From Actinoplanes subtropicus (lineage in GTDB: Bacteria > Actinomycetota > Actinomycetes > Mycobacteriales > Micromonosporaceae), in assembly GCF_000721705.1 (NCBI RefSeq), contig NZ_JOJL01000002.1, positions 310,001 to 374,000 on the forward strand: a stretch of DNA of 64,000 nucleotides, written 5' to 3'. The translations under genes were made by a program, and so were the position numbers. How positions within the stretch are numbered: position 1 is the first letter of the stretch; each line of letters starts with the position of its first letter. The notes below the pieces were generated by a model, which saw only the letters and a list, made by a program, of their open reading frames with translations, had not been told where the DNA came from and made no database searches. Below, piece by piece: positions 15,196-24,022 of the stretch.

Positions 15196-16092
15196 TCAGG
15201 TGAGCCGGGCGCGGATCGCGGCCGCGCCGGAGGCGGTGAGCCAGTCGCCGAGCGTACGCAGGCCGGGGTGGATGACCCGGAGCGTCTCGATGTCGGCGTG
15301 CCAGCGGTGCCCGGCCAGCCAGCGTCTGCGGGTGTCGGCGATGATCGGGTTCAATGCGGCCGCTTCCCGCTCGGTGAGTTGGTGATAGCGGATCGGGATG
15401 CCGGTGGCCGCGCTGATCGTGGCGGCGGCCTCGATCGGGGTGGGTTGGTCGCCGGCCAGTTCGAGGGTGCGGCCGGCGTACCGGGCCGGGTCGGCGAAGG
15501 CGAGCGCGGCGAACTCGGCGACGTCCTCGAGGGCGATGATCTGCATCGGCTCGTCCGGCGGGAACAGGTGCCGGTGTACGCGGCCGTCGAGGCCGTCGAC
15601 GCCGTGCACCGCGGCGGACAGCCAGTTGGTCATGAAGCGGACCGGGCGCAGCACGGTGGGCCGGGCGATGTGGTCGTACAGGTATTGCTCGATCTGCGCC
15701 TTGGCGGCCGAGCCGGCGGAGCCGGCCGTGGTCGAGGCGACGGTGCTGAACACGACCTGCTCGATGCCGGCCTTGGCGGCGGCGTCGATCAGGGCCCGGC
15801 CGCGGTTGGCTTCGAGGTGGGTGTCGGGTCCGTCCGGTCCGAAGGCGACCGGCGGGATGGCGAAGACGGCGGCGGCGCCGTCGAGGGCGGGTGGCAGGCT
15901 CGCGGGGTCGTCGAAGTCGCCGGGCACGAGTTCGGCGCCGAGGCCGGCCAGCGCGGCCGCAGCGGCGGCGCCCGGGTCGCGGACCAGGGCCCGGACCGGG
16001 CGGCCGGCGGCGAGCAGCCGCCGTGCGGTGGCGCCGCCCTGCTTGCCGGTGGCGCCGGTGACGAGGATCGGGGAGGTGGTGGATACTGACAT
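15196..16092 (-). CDS. NmrA-family NAD(P)-binding protein
   Basis: 298 aa. It has an N-terminal Rossmann motif 'ILVTGATGKQGG' and the family layout of NmrA/quinone-reductase-like atypical SDRs ('VPGDFDDPASL', 'VFSTVAS', 'RPVRFMTNW'). It lacks the YxxxK catalytic pair of classical SDRs, as most NmrA proteins do. Some relatives sense the NAD(P)/NAD(P)H ratio or reduce quinones. The start codon overlaps that of the divergent TetR gene on the other strand, so the two share one very short control region and are likely a regulator-target pair. Confidence 0.88.
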   Translation of the reverse strand: MSVSTTSPILVTGATGKQGGATARRLLAAGRPVRALVRDPGAAAAAALAGLGAELVPGDFDDPASLPPALDGAAAVFAIPPVAFGPDGPDTHLEANRGRALIDAAAKAGIEQVVFSTVASTTAGSAGSAAKAQIEQYLYDHIARPTVLRPVRFMTNWLSAAVHGVDGLDGRVHRHLFPPDEPMQIIALEDVAEFAALAFADPARYAGRTLELAGDQPTPIEAAATISAATGIPIRYHQLTEREAAALNPIIADTRRRWLAGHRWHADIETLRVIHPGLRTLGDWLTASGAAAIRARLT

Positions 16093-16867
16093 GATGCGGA
16101 ATGTGTCACCCGTTTCGGTCGACCGGCAAGGCTTCCGTGACACCCCCGGGGGCGGGCGGGCCGACGCCCGCCGCAACCGGGCGGCCGTCCTGCGCTCGGC
16201 GGTGCAGCTGTTCGCGGAGGAGGGGCTGGAGGTCTCCCTCGGCCGGATCGCGCGGCGCGCCGGGGTCGGCGCCGGCACCGTCTACCGGCATTTCCCCAGC
16301 CGGGAGATCCTGCTCGAGGCGGTGCTGGCCGAGCATGTCGGCGGCTTCGTGGCCGCCGCCGACCGGTGGTCCGCCCGCGCCCGCCCCGGCGACGCGCTGT
16401 TCGGTTTCCTGCTCGAAGTGGTCGAGAAGTCGGCCGGCCGCAAGCTCGTCTGCGACGCCCTCGCCGGCGACCGCAGCTGGCCGCATGTCACGCTGGCGGG
16501 CGCCGTGCGGGGCTTCCACGCGGCCCTGGAACGCCTGCTGCGCCAGGCGAAACAGGCCGGGGCGGTGCGTGCCGACGTGCGCGTGGACGACCTGACCGCC
16601 CTGGTCGCCGGGGGAGCGGCGGTGCGCTCGGCGCATCGCGACCGCGAGCGCGGCCGGGAGTTGGTGTGGCTGCTGCTGGACGGCCTGCGGCCACCGGTCA
16701 CGGAACCTGGCGTGTTCCGTGACGCGGCCGGGCACCGCGGTCACGGAACCACGCGTCGTTGCCTGGAGTGCGGGACGCCGCTGCACCCGCGGGGCACCGG
16801 GCGGCCGGCCCACTACTGCGGCCCGACGTGCCGCCAGCGGGCCCGGCGCCGCCGCGTCGCCGGCTGA
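16091..16867 (+). CDS. TetR-family regulator with C-terminal zinc-ribbon tail
   Basis: 258 aa. The DNA-binding domain (about 28-75) has 'AVQLFAEEGLEVSLGRIARRAGVGAGTVYRHFPSREIL', typical TetR. The ligand domain ends near residue 205. The tail then adds 'CLECGTPL ... YCGPTCRQRARRR', a CxxC/CxxxC cluster that looks able to bind zinc and is basic at its end. TetR proteins normally stop near 190-210 residues, so this is an extension or fusion. Starts at 16091 or 16094 are equivalent; the gene begins on top of the divergent NmrA start. It probably represses that gene. Confidence 0.85.
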   Translation: MMRNVSPVSVDRQGFRDTPGGGRADARRNRAAVLRSAVQLFAEEGLEVSLGRIARRAGVGAGTVYRHFPSREILLEAVLAEHVGGFVAAADRWSARARPGDALFGFLLEVVEKSAGRKLVCDALAGDRSWPHVTLAGAVRGFHAALERLLRQAKQAGAVRADVRVDDLTALVAGGAAVRSAHRDRERGRELVWLLLDGLRPPVTEPGVFRDAAGHRGHGTTRRCLECGTPLHPRGTGRPAHYCGPTCRQRARRRRVAG

Positions 16868-16879
16868 GGCGGGTCGTCG

Positions 16880-16957
16880 ATGGCGGAGGTGCCCGGCCCG
16901 CTCCTCGACGCGCTGGAACGGCTGCGCCCGCCGCGCTCGAACTGGCTCGAACCCTAG
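16880..16957 (+). CDS. Possible 25-codon ORF
   Basis: ATG after GAGGCGGG at a good distance, with a short frame beginning MAEVPGPLLDALERL and ending with NWLEP before TAG. It lies 12 bases after the TetR stop and its stop overlaps the MarR operator. It may be a leader peptide, a real microprotein or the remnant of a larger gene. There is no homology evidence. Confidence 0.22.
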   Translation: MAEVPGPLLDALERLRPPRSNWLEP

Positions 16958-16974
16958 ATATTTGGCCGGTTCGA
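16947..16974. promoter_or_regulatory. Inverted repeat, probable MarR operator
   Basis: TCGAACC (16947-16953) and GGTTCGA (16968-16974) are exact complements around an AT-richer 14-base centre (CTAGATATTTGGCC). The site is 17 bases before the GTG of the MarR-family gene, as expected for autoregulation. Confidence 0.5.
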
Positions 16975-16991
16975 TCTGCGAAAATGGCTTC

Positions 16992-17423
16992 GTGACCGGG
17001 CCGACCATGCTGTATCTGATCAAGCAGTTGGAGTTGGCCGTCCGCTCGCGGCTGGACGAGTTGCTGCGTCCGGAGTCGATCACCCCGTTGCAGTACACTG
17101 CCTTGACCGTGCTCGAGCGGCACGCCGACCTGAGCACGGCGGCGTTGGCGCGCAACGCGTTCGTCACCGATCAGAGCGCGGCGGACATGGTCGCCGTGCT
17201 GGAGGAGCGGGGGCTGATCGCCCGCCTGCGCGATCCGGCGGATCGCCGGCGGCGGGTGTTGCGGCTGACCGAGCCGGGCGTGGCCCTGCTCGATCGGGTT
17301 CGGGACCAGGTGGCCGCGGTGGAGGCGGGGATGCTCGCGCCGCTCACCGACCGAGAGGCGGCCGCCTTCCGGCGATATGTGATCGCCTGCCGGGGGGCGC
17401 TCGCCGAGCACCCCCCGCACTGA
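16992..17423 (+). CDS. MarR-family transcriptional regulator
   Basis: 143 aa. It has the winged helix layout: 'LTVLERHADLSTAALARNAFVTDQSAADMVAVLEERGLI' followed by the wing 'RDPADRRRRVLRLTEPG'. GTG at 16992 gives the usual length, and ATG at 17007 is an alternative. The C terminus converges with a secreted hydrolase gene after 2 bases. A short inverted repeat lies just upstream. The target is not evident, since neighbours on the same strand are the TetR gene and a tiny ORF. Confidence 0.88.
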   Translation: MTGPTMLYLIKQLELAVRSRLDELLRPESITPLQYTALTVLERHADLSTAALARNAFVTDQSAADMVAVLEERGLIARLRDPADRRRRVLRLTEPGVALLDRVRDQVAAVEAGMLAPLTDREAAAFRRYVIACRGALAEHPPH

Positions 17424-17425
17424 AA

Positions 17426-18760
17426 TCAGCGTGGTTCGCCCAGGCCGCCGGCCAGGCGCTGGGCCCGATACCGTACGTAGCGTCCGGTGCCGCCCGCCGC
17501 GGCCGTGGCGGCGTTCAACGCCCGCGGCGAGGTGTCGCCCCAGCGGCCGGAGTCGAGGCGGTGTTCGACGGCGTGCAAGGCCGCGATGGTCTCGGCCGGC
17601 TGGAACGCGCAGTGACCGGCGCCGTTCACGTACGCCTGGCGCAGCAGTTGCTCGTCGCCGCGCCGCTGGACCAGCTTGCCGTACCAGTTCTCCTGTTCGA
17701 CCGGCACGAGCTGATCGGCGATGGTGTGGATGTCGAGCTCGGGAACGCCGAGGCGCCCGGTCGGGGTCGAGGTGCGGGCCAGGGTGGCGATGGCGGCGGG
17801 GTCGGCGGTGATGTCCGCGTCCCGGGTGAGTTTTCTGAGATCGCCGTTCAGGTCGAGGCCGGCGGCCCGGTAGAGGGCGCGCACCTCGCCGGCCTGGGCG
17901 CTGCTGCGCAGGACGGCGCCGAAGTCGACGCCCTTGGTGGCGGAGCTGTTGCCGCCGGCGGCGAGCTCGACCTGCTGCCGGGCGCCCATGATGAACGGCA
18001 GCACGAAACCGATCTCCAGCTGTTGCTGCGCCTCCTGGCCGGCGTAGTCGTCCGGCGCCGGTGCGGTGGCGCTGTTGTACCAGCCGGGCTCGTTCAGCAG
18101 GGCGGCGCCCAGCGCGATCCGGGCGCGTCCGGCCGCGCTGGCCTGGGCGCCGGCGACCACCGTGGACAGGGCTTGCGCGGCGGCGGTGCCGTCGGCGCCG
18201 CTCGCGTAGCGGACGAGCTGGATGTCCTGGCCGGGGGCGAGCAGGTGGGCCAGGGCGTACTCGCCGTACAGCTGGTAGTCGTTCAGGTTGAGGGCGCCGG
18301 CGACCAGGCCGCAGGTGGTCAGCGCGGCGTCGACGAAGTGCCGGGCGTCCTGCGCCTCCAGGGCGCTGACCAGGCCGCCCATCGAGGTGCCCCAGGCGAT
18401 CGTGCGCCGGGGCTGCCCGACGATCCGCTCGGCGGCGTGCAGCGCCCCGACCTGGTCGCCGACCGCGGTGGCCAGCGCCCACATCGACGGGCCGGAGTAG
18501 GAGGAGCCGACCACGGCGTACCCCTCGGCCAGCAGTTCGGTCCGCGTGTCGGCGTTGGGTGCGTCCTGCGCGGCCAGCGGGCCGAACCCGTGGCTGTAGA
18601 GGATCAGCGTGTGGTTCCAGTTGGCCGGCACGTCGGCGACCCAGCTCGCCCCGTCGGAAAGCGTGCCGGTGTAGCTGCCGGCGGCCGCGTAGGCCGGCGT
18701 GCTCAGAAATGCGGCGGCGCACGTCGCCGCGACCGCCAGAAGCGTTGTCGCTCTTCGCAT
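17426..18760 (-). CDS. Secreted alpha/beta hydrolase
   Basis: 444 aa with a Sec signal peptide (about 1-27, ending in AYAAAG). The nucleophile elbow is 'WGTSMGG', a candidate catalytic His is in 'GAGHCAF' near residue 392, and Asp in 'HTIADQLVP'. It resembles exported actinobacterial hydrolases of the D-(-)-3-hydroxybutyrate oligomer hydrolase or tannase-like type, but its substrate cannot be named. The start is the ATG preceded by AGGAGTCACCG. Two CAGG-AAA-CCTG palindromes lie upstream and suggest repressor control. Confidence 0.82.
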   Translation of the reverse strand: MRRATTLLAVAATCAAAFLSTPAYAAAGSYTGTLSDGASWVADVPANWNHTLILYSHGFGPLAAQDAPNADTRTELLAEGYAVVGSSYSGPSMWALATAVGDQVGALHAAERIVGQPRRTIAWGTSMGGLVSALEAQDARHFVDAALTTCGLVAGALNLNDYQLYGEYALAHLLAPGQDIQLVRYASGADGTAAAQALSTVVAGAQASAAGRARIALGAALLNEPGWYNSATAPAPDDYAGQEAQQQLEIGFVLPFIMGARQQVELAAGGNSSATKGVDFGAVLRSSAQAGEVRALYRAAGLDLNGDLRKLTRDADITADPAAIATLARTSTPTGRLGVPELDIHTIADQLVPVEQENWYGKLVQRRGDEQLLRQAYVNGAGHCAFQPAETIAALHAVEHRLDSGRWGDTSPRALNAATAAAGGTGRYVRYRAQRLAGGLGEPR

Positions 18761-18790
18761 CGGTGACTCCTGTTCGCGGAGCAAGAAGCG

Positions 18791-18837
18791 CAGGAAACCT
18801 GTCGATATTCCAGCGTGATGATCAACAGGTTTCCTGT
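18791..18837. promoter_or_regulatory. Pair of CAGGAAACCTG-type palindromes
   Basis: CAGGAAACCTGT at 18791-18802 and ACAGGTTTCCTGT at 18825-18837 are each internally palindromic around AAA/TTT and are inverted copies of one another, with centres 34 bp apart. TTGACA on the minus strand overlaps the distal copy and may be the -35 element of the secreted hydrolase gene. Cooperative binding of one repressor to both sites is likely. Confidence 0.55.
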
Positions 18838-18932
18838 CAATGTCCCGCGGCCGGCCGGTCGCGCCTCGAGGAAGGCCTCCGCGAGCTCGGCGGGGCGTTC
18901 CAGCCGTCGTCCATCGGGTTCCCGGCCAGGTG

Positions 18933-19964
18933 CTACGGGGCGGTCACCTGGGCCGTTCCGGACGCGCTCGACTGACCGGCGGCCACCTCCGCGGCGGTGC
19001 CCGGAGTCCCCGGGTAGAACTGGGCGTACCAGCGGCGCAGCGCCTTGATGCCCTTCTCGTGCGGGAGCAGTACCGGGCGCGCCTGGTGGATCTTGTGGTC
19101 CCAGATGCGCACCTCCTCGCGGACCTCGGCCAGCGCCTCCCGCCGGAAGACCAGTTTGAGCAGCGGCGCCAGGAACGGCAGCCGGGCCGGCTTACGGACG
19201 TAGTAGAGCATCCGCATCTCGCTGGTCCTGTCGTCGACCGGGGTGGTCAGGGCCACCGCGGTCAGCGACAGCACCGGCCCCTCGACCCGGACCGCCATCA
19301 CGCCCGGCCCGTACATGAAGACGTCGAAGGTGTTGTCGAGATCCCAGCCCAGCACCCGCCGGCGGAACCGGCCGCGCACCTCGGCGAACGGGCCGTCCGT
19401 CCGGAGGTCCTGCACGGGCGGCTCGCTCTGGCCGTGGATGTGGTGGAAATGCGACTCGTCGACGATGTTCTCCCGCATCTCCTGGACGTGGATGCGGGCG
19501 CGGCAGACGTCGTCGATCGGGGCGGCGTACGCCCGCGAAATGGTCTCGGGGATCTCGGGCACCTCCCAGGCCGGGGCGCCCGTCCCGGCGTACCCGAAAA
19601 TCAGCCCGCTGTGCTCGCGGACCTCGAGCCCGCCGATGGTGACCTTGGGGGTTCGGGCCGCGAAGGGCGCGTGGGTGCAGCTGCCGTCGGCGCCGAAACG
19701 CCAGCCGTGGAACGGGCACTCCACGCGGCCGTCCACCACCTTGCCGCCGACGCCGAGGTGCGCCCCGTAGTGCGGGCAGTACGCGTCCCGCACGGCGGCG
19801 CGGCCGTCGGAGCCGCGGAAGGCGATCAGCGCCCGGCCGAGATAGTGCAGGCTCACCACCTTGCCGGGGCCGAGCTCGCGGCTGCGGAGCAGCGCGTACC
19901 AGCCGTCGGGCACGAAGGGCATGGGGTAGGTGTCGGCGAGCGGGTCTCTCGGCAGCTCCGGCAT
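18933..19964 (-). CDS. Rieske non-heme iron oxygenase (KshA/DAF-36-like)
   Basis: 343 aa. The Rieske cluster ligands are in 'YCPHYGAHLG' and 'CPFHGWRF' (about residues 65-90), and the mononuclear iron site is in 'ENIVDESHFHHIHGQ'. The layout and C-terminal 'HEKGIKALRRWYAQFYPG' recall 3-ketosteroid 9-alpha-hydroxylase or cholesterol 7-desaturase type oxygenases. No ferredoxin reductase lies nearby, so it must use electron carriers encoded elsewhere. There is no strong ribosome binding site before ATG 19964. A decayed 2OG oxygenase lies directly upstream on the same strand. Confidence 0.88.
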   Translation of the reverse strand: MPELPRDPLADTYPMPFVPDGWYALLRSRELGPGKVVSLHYLGRALIAFRGSDGRAAVRDAYCPHYGAHLGVGGKVVDGRVECPFHGWRFGADGSCTHAPFAARTPKVTIGGLEVREHSGLIFGYAGTGAPAWEVPEIPETISRAYAAPIDDVCRARIHVQEMRENIVDESHFHHIHGQSEPPVQDLRTDGPFAEVRGRFRRRVLGWDLDNTFDVFMYGPGVMAVRVEGPVLSLTAVALTTPVDDRTSEMRMLYYVRKPARLPFLAPLLKLVFRREALAEVREEVRIWDHKIHQARPVLLPHEKGIKALRRWYAQFYPGTPGTAAEVAAGQSSASGTAQVTAP

Positions 19965-19971
19965 CCATTGA

Positions 19972-20259
19972 TCATATTGAGGAGACCGCTTCCTGGTGGA
20001 GGCGGGACAGGACGGCCAGGCGCACCTTGTGCGGGGCCGGGCGGATGTACCGGCCGCCGACGTCGTCCTGGTAGGCGATGACCAGCAGGCCGTAGTCGGT
20101 GTGCGCGCCGATGCCCCGCGCGGTCTGCCGCGACTCGGCGGGGAAGCGCAGCACCCGCATGTGGTGCCGGACCGTGGCAGGGCCACCCCTGCCGTACGCG
20201 GGGGTCGTCCAGCCGCACGTCACGGCTTCCGGCATCGAGAACGCCCGCAACTCCACCAT
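19972..20259 (-). pseudogene. Remnant of an isopenicillin-N-synthase-fold 2OG oxygenase
   Basis: Only about 95 codons remain. They include the iron-binding motif 'GIGAHTDYGLLVIAYQDDVGG', but this jumps straight to 'RYIRPAPHKVRL', which matches the second-His region. About 40-60 residues normally between them and most of the N and C termini are absent. A good ribosome binding site (AAGGAGACGCG) still precedes the ATG. The frame stops 7 bases before the Rieske gene start. The Rieske gene may now use this old leader. Confidence 0.7.
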
Positions 20260-20389
20260 CGCGTCTCCTTCAGCTCGGCATCCGCCGATTCGACGGCTAG
20301 GGGCGGCGAAGTGTCGCTCCAACGGCTACTGGACGCCGCCCCGAAGCGATGGGGCGGGAACCGCCAGAGCCGACAATCCAGGCCGACCG

Positions 20390-21043
20390 CTAGCCGCCAC
20401 ACCGTTTCCGGAGGGTTGGTACGCCCGCGCCGGTCAGGTCGTCGCAATAGGCGGCCCGGCCGGCCATCGCCATGGTCAGGGCGAGCGTCGTACCGCGCAC
20501 CTGGGCACCCGTGCCGGCGGTGAACGTACTGTCTGTTGCCGCCAGCCGTAGCCCCTCGATCATTGTCCGGCCGGCGACGGTGAAGTTCCGGCTCGCGTAG
20601 AAGCGCGCGACGGGCTCGACGGTCTCGACCGGCGGCGTGTGCGGCAGGCCGAGGGGATGGCGGATGTCCTGCCCGTGTACGACGATCTCGCCCAGCCAGG
20701 CGGCGGTGTGCCCGCTCGGGGCCGTGGTGCGGGTGAGGATGCGGCGGAACCGGTCGAGGGTCTCGGCGGGCGTGGCGCCGAGGTGCTCGGCCAGCCGCCG
20801 CTGGTTGTGCAGGCCGGCGTCGAAGCGGGCGCCGATGATGCTGGCCAGCCAGCGCACCCGGCCGGTGCTCGCGCCGGCGGTGAGGTGGGCGACGACCTGC
20901 TCGACCGTCCAGGCGCCGCACAGCGACCGGTGTGCCCACTGCGCGTCGCCGAGTCGTTCCAGGTCCGCGGCGAGGGCGGCGCGTTCGGCGTGGATCGCCG
21001 GCCACATCGGGTCGCGGGTCGTCATTTCATCGCGGGTCGGCAT
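20390..21043 (-). CDS. DinB-fold mycothiol-dependent maleylpyruvate isomerase family protein
   Basis: 217 aa. It matches actinobacterial MDMPI-N/DinB proteins: 'LCGAWTVEQVVAHLTAGAST' near the N terminus and 'GEIVVHGQDIRHPLGLP' in the middle, the latter carrying conserved His residues of the metal site. These enzymes use mycothiol as cofactor, and the reaction here is unknown. It is divergent from the ECF sigma factor gene with about 70 bases between them. ATG 21043 is used; ATG 21025 is possible. Confidence 0.85.
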   Translation of the reverse strand: MPTRDEMTTRDPMWPAIHAERAALAADLERLGDAQWAHRSLCGAWTVEQVVAHLTAGASTGRVRWLASIIGARFDAGLHNQRRLAEHLGATPAETLDRFRRILTRTTAPSGHTAAWLGEIVVHGQDIRHPLGLPHTPPVETVEPVARFYASRNFTVAGRTMIEGLRLAATDSTFTAGTGAQVRGTTLALTMAMAGRAAYCDDLTGAGVPTLRKRCGG

Positions 21044-21113
21044 GCATGCTCCGTACGGTCGGGGTCAGGTTCTTCGGTGGTGAGACCGCCGCGCCGGAGG
21101 CAGAATCGTCGCT

Positions 21114-22115
21114 GTGCCGCAAGATTTTTCCGAGGATCTTGATCGCGCCCGGAACGGTGACGAGCGGGCGTTCGCCCGGCTGATCGAGCCGCTGCGGCGC
21201 GAGTTGCACGCGCACTGCTACCGCATGCTCGGCTCGGTCCACGACGCCGACGACGCGCTCCAGCTCACCTGGACGCGGGCCTGGCGGGGGCTGGCCCGGT
21301 TCGAGGGTCGCAGCCCGGTGCGCACGTGGCTCTACACCACGGCGACGCGGGTGTGCCTCGACCTCGCCGAGACGCGGGGCCGGCGGGCGGTGCCGGTCGA
21401 TCTGGGTCCCGCCAGTGCCCACCCGATCCTCGACTCGCAACCACGAGCCGACGTCGCGTGGCTCACGCCGTACGCCTCCGGACCGCACGACCGGGTCGAG
21501 CGCGCCGAGACGATCACGTTGGCCTTCGTCGCGGCGCTGCAGCATCTCGCGCCCAACCAGCGGGCCGCGCTGCTGCTGTTCGAGGTGCTCGACTTCAGCG
21601 CGGCCGAGATCGCCGGCATCATGCGGACGTCGGCCACGTCGGTCAACTCGGCCCTCGCCAGGGCCCGCCGCGTGCTCGCCGAGCGGGTCCCGGCCAGCCC
21701 GCCGCAGGGCGGCACCGACCCGGCGGTACGCCGCCTGGCGAGCCGGTTCGCCGCGGCGCTCGAGGCCGGCGACCTCGACACCTTCGTGTCGCTGCTGACC
21801 AGGGACGTCACCTGGACCATGCCGCCGCTGCCGCATTGGTACGCCGGAGCCGAGGCGGTCGCCCGCTTCGCCCACGAGATGCCGATGACGCGCTGCCCGA
21901 GCTGGCAATGGCGACCGGTCACCGCCAACGGCCAACCGGCGATCGCGTTCTACCTCGGCGCGGACCCCGGCTCGAGCCACGAGGCGTGGTCGATCACGGT
22001 CCTCGAGGTGCGCGACGGCCTGGTCGGCGCGATCAGCTCCTTCCTCGACCCGGATCTGTTCCCGGCGTTCGAGCTGCCGCTTGCTTTGCCAGGGCGGGTG
22101 ACGCTGCGTCGGTGA
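21114..22115 (+). CDS. ECF sigma factor with C-terminal SnoaL-like domain
   Basis: 333 aa. Region 2 (about 15-90) has 'RMLGSVHDADDALQLTWTRAWRGL' and 'RTWLYTTATRVCLD'. Region 4 (about 135-190) has 'LAPNQRAALLLFEVLDFSAAEIAGIM'. Residues about 205-330 form a SnoaL/NTF2-like domain ('RFAAALEAGDLDTFVSLLTRDVTW'), which replaces the anti-sigma factor in this ECF type and modulates activity. The GTG start gives the expected N terminus. No anti-sigma gene follows. The last 83 bases overlap the convergent secreted esterase gene. Confidence 0.93.
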   Translation: MPQDFSEDLDRARNGDERAFARLIEPLRRELHAHCYRMLGSVHDADDALQLTWTRAWRGLARFEGRSPVRTWLYTTATRVCLDLAETRGRRAVPVDLGPASAHPILDSQPRADVAWLTPYASGPHDRVERAETITLAFVAALQHLAPNQRAALLLFEVLDFSAAEIAGIMRTSATSVNSALARARRVLAERVPASPPQGGTDPAVRRLASRFAAALEAGDLDTFVSLLTRDVTWTMPPLPHWYAGAEAVARFAHEMPMTRCPSWQWRPVTANGQPAIAFYLGADPGSSHEAWSITVLEVRDGLVGAISSFLDPDLFPAFELPLALPGRVTLRR

Positions 22116-23907
22116 GCAGGGTCGCGTCGACGCCTTCGTCGACGACCTGCCGGCCGCGGGTGAGCATGAGCGGCGGCGGCTGTTCGTGGCCGCGCCAGCC
22201 GCTGACGTCGGTGCCCTGCGGCGCGTGCCGCGCGATGAAGTCGGCCATCGTGGTCAGCAGTTGCGGCTCGGTCACCGGGGTCCACCCGTGCGGCCGGCTC
22301 ACGCCGTACAGGAACTGGAAGTCGGGTTTCGGCGAGGTGAGGGCGTCGGTCCGCTGCTCGAAGTAGGAGACACCGTCGTTGAGGAAATAGGTGTCCTCGG
22401 TGCCGACGTAGACGTGCAACCGGCCGGCGATCTTCGGTCCCAGCCGCGCCCAGTCGGTCGCCACGATCGACGACAGGTCGAAGTGCTTCTTCCAGTACGC
22501 GGCGACGGTGTGGTCGATGGCGCCGGTGCGCTTGTCCCAGATCGGCGCCGGGTAGCCGTCGCTGCCCTGCGGGCCGAACACCGCCTGCCAGATGTCCCAC
22601 TGTCCCTGGCTGCGGCCGTGCGAGGCGGCCGCCCGCTCGTACGCGTTCTCCTGCCGGTTGGTCCACAGGGTGTCGCCGCTGGTCCCGCGGGCCGCCGGCC
22701 GCGGCACCGGCACCCACGAGCTGCCGGTGACGTACGCGTTGGTGTCGCCGTAGATGTCGATCACCTGGTGGGCGCGGAAGTCCAGGGAGTCGGGGAAGCC
22801 GGCCCAGGCGCCCGCGTACGTGTCGGGGTAGAGCACCAGCGACGCCGCGGCGATCCATCCGCCGGTCGACCCGCCGCCGACGACCCGGCCCCATCGCTGC
22901 CCGATCGTCCGGAACGACTTGTCGATGGCCGGGATGAGCTCCGTGTCGATCGCGTCGCCGTACGGGCCGAGGTTGGCGGAATTAGCGTGGTAGGAGTCGT
23001 CGTAGAACGGGTTCTCGCTGCGCACCCGCACGGAGATGAACCGGGCCGCGTCCGCCGACACCCACCACCGGGAGAAGTCGTCGCCCAGCGACTCGTCGAA
23101 GCCGTGCGGGTTGCCGTGCGGGAAGTGGCTCCCGATCAGCTCCATGGGATAGCGGACGTGGCGGTTGGCGGGCAGGTCGTAGCCGGCCGGCAGCAGGATG
23201 TCGGCGCCGAGATGGACGTCGCGGCCCCAGAAGCGGCTCAGCAGCGCCGAGCGGATCTTCAGGTGCTTGACGTGCGCCGAGTCGGCCGGGTTGCCCTGCT
23301 GGCCGGTGCCGCCGGGCGGGATCGTGCCGATCGGCTTGATGACCTGGTCGAGCTCGAGGGGCACGGTCTGCGCGTGGCCGGTCAGGCGGACGGTGCGCGG
23401 CTTGGAGTAGACGTTGCCCGGCGAGTGCCAGATGTCGCCGCCGTCGCCCTGCGGCCAGTGCACCTGGACGACCGAGCCGTCCGAGCGATGGTTGGTCTCG
23501 TACGTGCAGAAGAACGCCTGCACCACGTAGTCGCCGGCCGGGATGTCCTCGAACCGGGCGAACGGGTAGCCGGCCACCGCGGCGCCGGAGCGCAGCGAGA
23601 TCGCCCGGCCGGGCCCGGCGTGCGCCACGTCCAGGCCGAAGAACGGCACGGTGATCGGCTCGTTGTCCTGCAGGTTGTCCCGGGGTTCCGGCGCGTCGGG
23701 GCTCAGATCCGAGGCACGCGCGATGATCACAAATGCACGGCCGGCCCCGCTGTACGTCCCCGCGGCCAGCGTGAGCGAGAACTCCGGGCCGGGCCGCCCG
23801 GCCGCCTGGGCGACACCGGGGTCCGCGACGGTCACCAGGCCGCCCACCGAGGCGATCGAGCCGGCCAGCACGGTGCGCCGGCTGAACCTGCCGTGCCCTG
23901 CAGTCAT
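22033..23907 (-). CDS. Tat-exported alpha/beta hydrolase (putative esterase)
   Basis: 624 aa. The N terminus has a twin-arginine signal, 'FSRRTVLAGSIASVGGLV', cleaved near AQAAG (about 37). A beta-sandwich-like region (40-210) precedes an esterase domain with nucleophile 'VGGGSTGGWIAAAS' and a candidate acid/base pair in 'GTEDTYFLND' and 'RPHGWTP'. It looks like a large extracellular esterase of the putative-esterase (Esterase D-like) superfamily; substrate unknown. GGGAGA precedes the chosen ATG. The C-terminal tail ending in 'GRGRS' overlaps the sigma gene and may be poorly conserved. Confidence 0.82.
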   Translation of the reverse strand: MTAGHGRFSRRTVLAGSIASVGGLVTVADPGVAQAAGRPGPEFSLTLAAGTYSGAGRAFVIIARASDLSPDAPEPRDNLQDNEPITVPFFGLDVAHAGPGRAISLRSGAAVAGYPFARFEDIPAGDYVVQAFFCTYETNHRSDGSVVQVHWPQGDGGDIWHSPGNVYSKPRTVRLTGHAQTVPLELDQVIKPIGTIPPGGTGQQGNPADSAHVKHLKIRSALLSRFWGRDVHLGADILLPAGYDLPANRHVRYPMELIGSHFPHGNPHGFDESLGDDFSRWWVSADAARFISVRVRSENPFYDDSYHANSANLGPYGDAIDTELIPAIDKSFRTIGQRWGRVVGGGSTGGWIAAASLVLYPDTYAGAWAGFPDSLDFRAHQVIDIYGDTNAYVTGSSWVPVPRPAARGTSGDTLWTNRQENAYERAAASHGRSQGQWDIWQAVFGPQGSDGYPAPIWDKRTGAIDHTVAAYWKKHFDLSSIVATDWARLGPKIAGRLHVYVGTEDTYFLNDGVSYFEQRTDALTSPKPDFQFLYGVSRPHGWTPVTEPQLLTTMADFIARHAPQGTDVSGWRGHEQPPPLMLTRGRQVVDEGVDATLLTDAASPALAKQAAARTPGTDPGRGRS

Positions 23908-24022
23908 GATCTGTCTCCCGTCGCCCGCGCCAACCCGCCCGCCATCGATGACGATAAGCGCCCGGCGCCGGAGGACGGGAGGTGGCCCGCCGGCCGGCGC
24001 CGGGACGTGGTGCATGGTGGAT

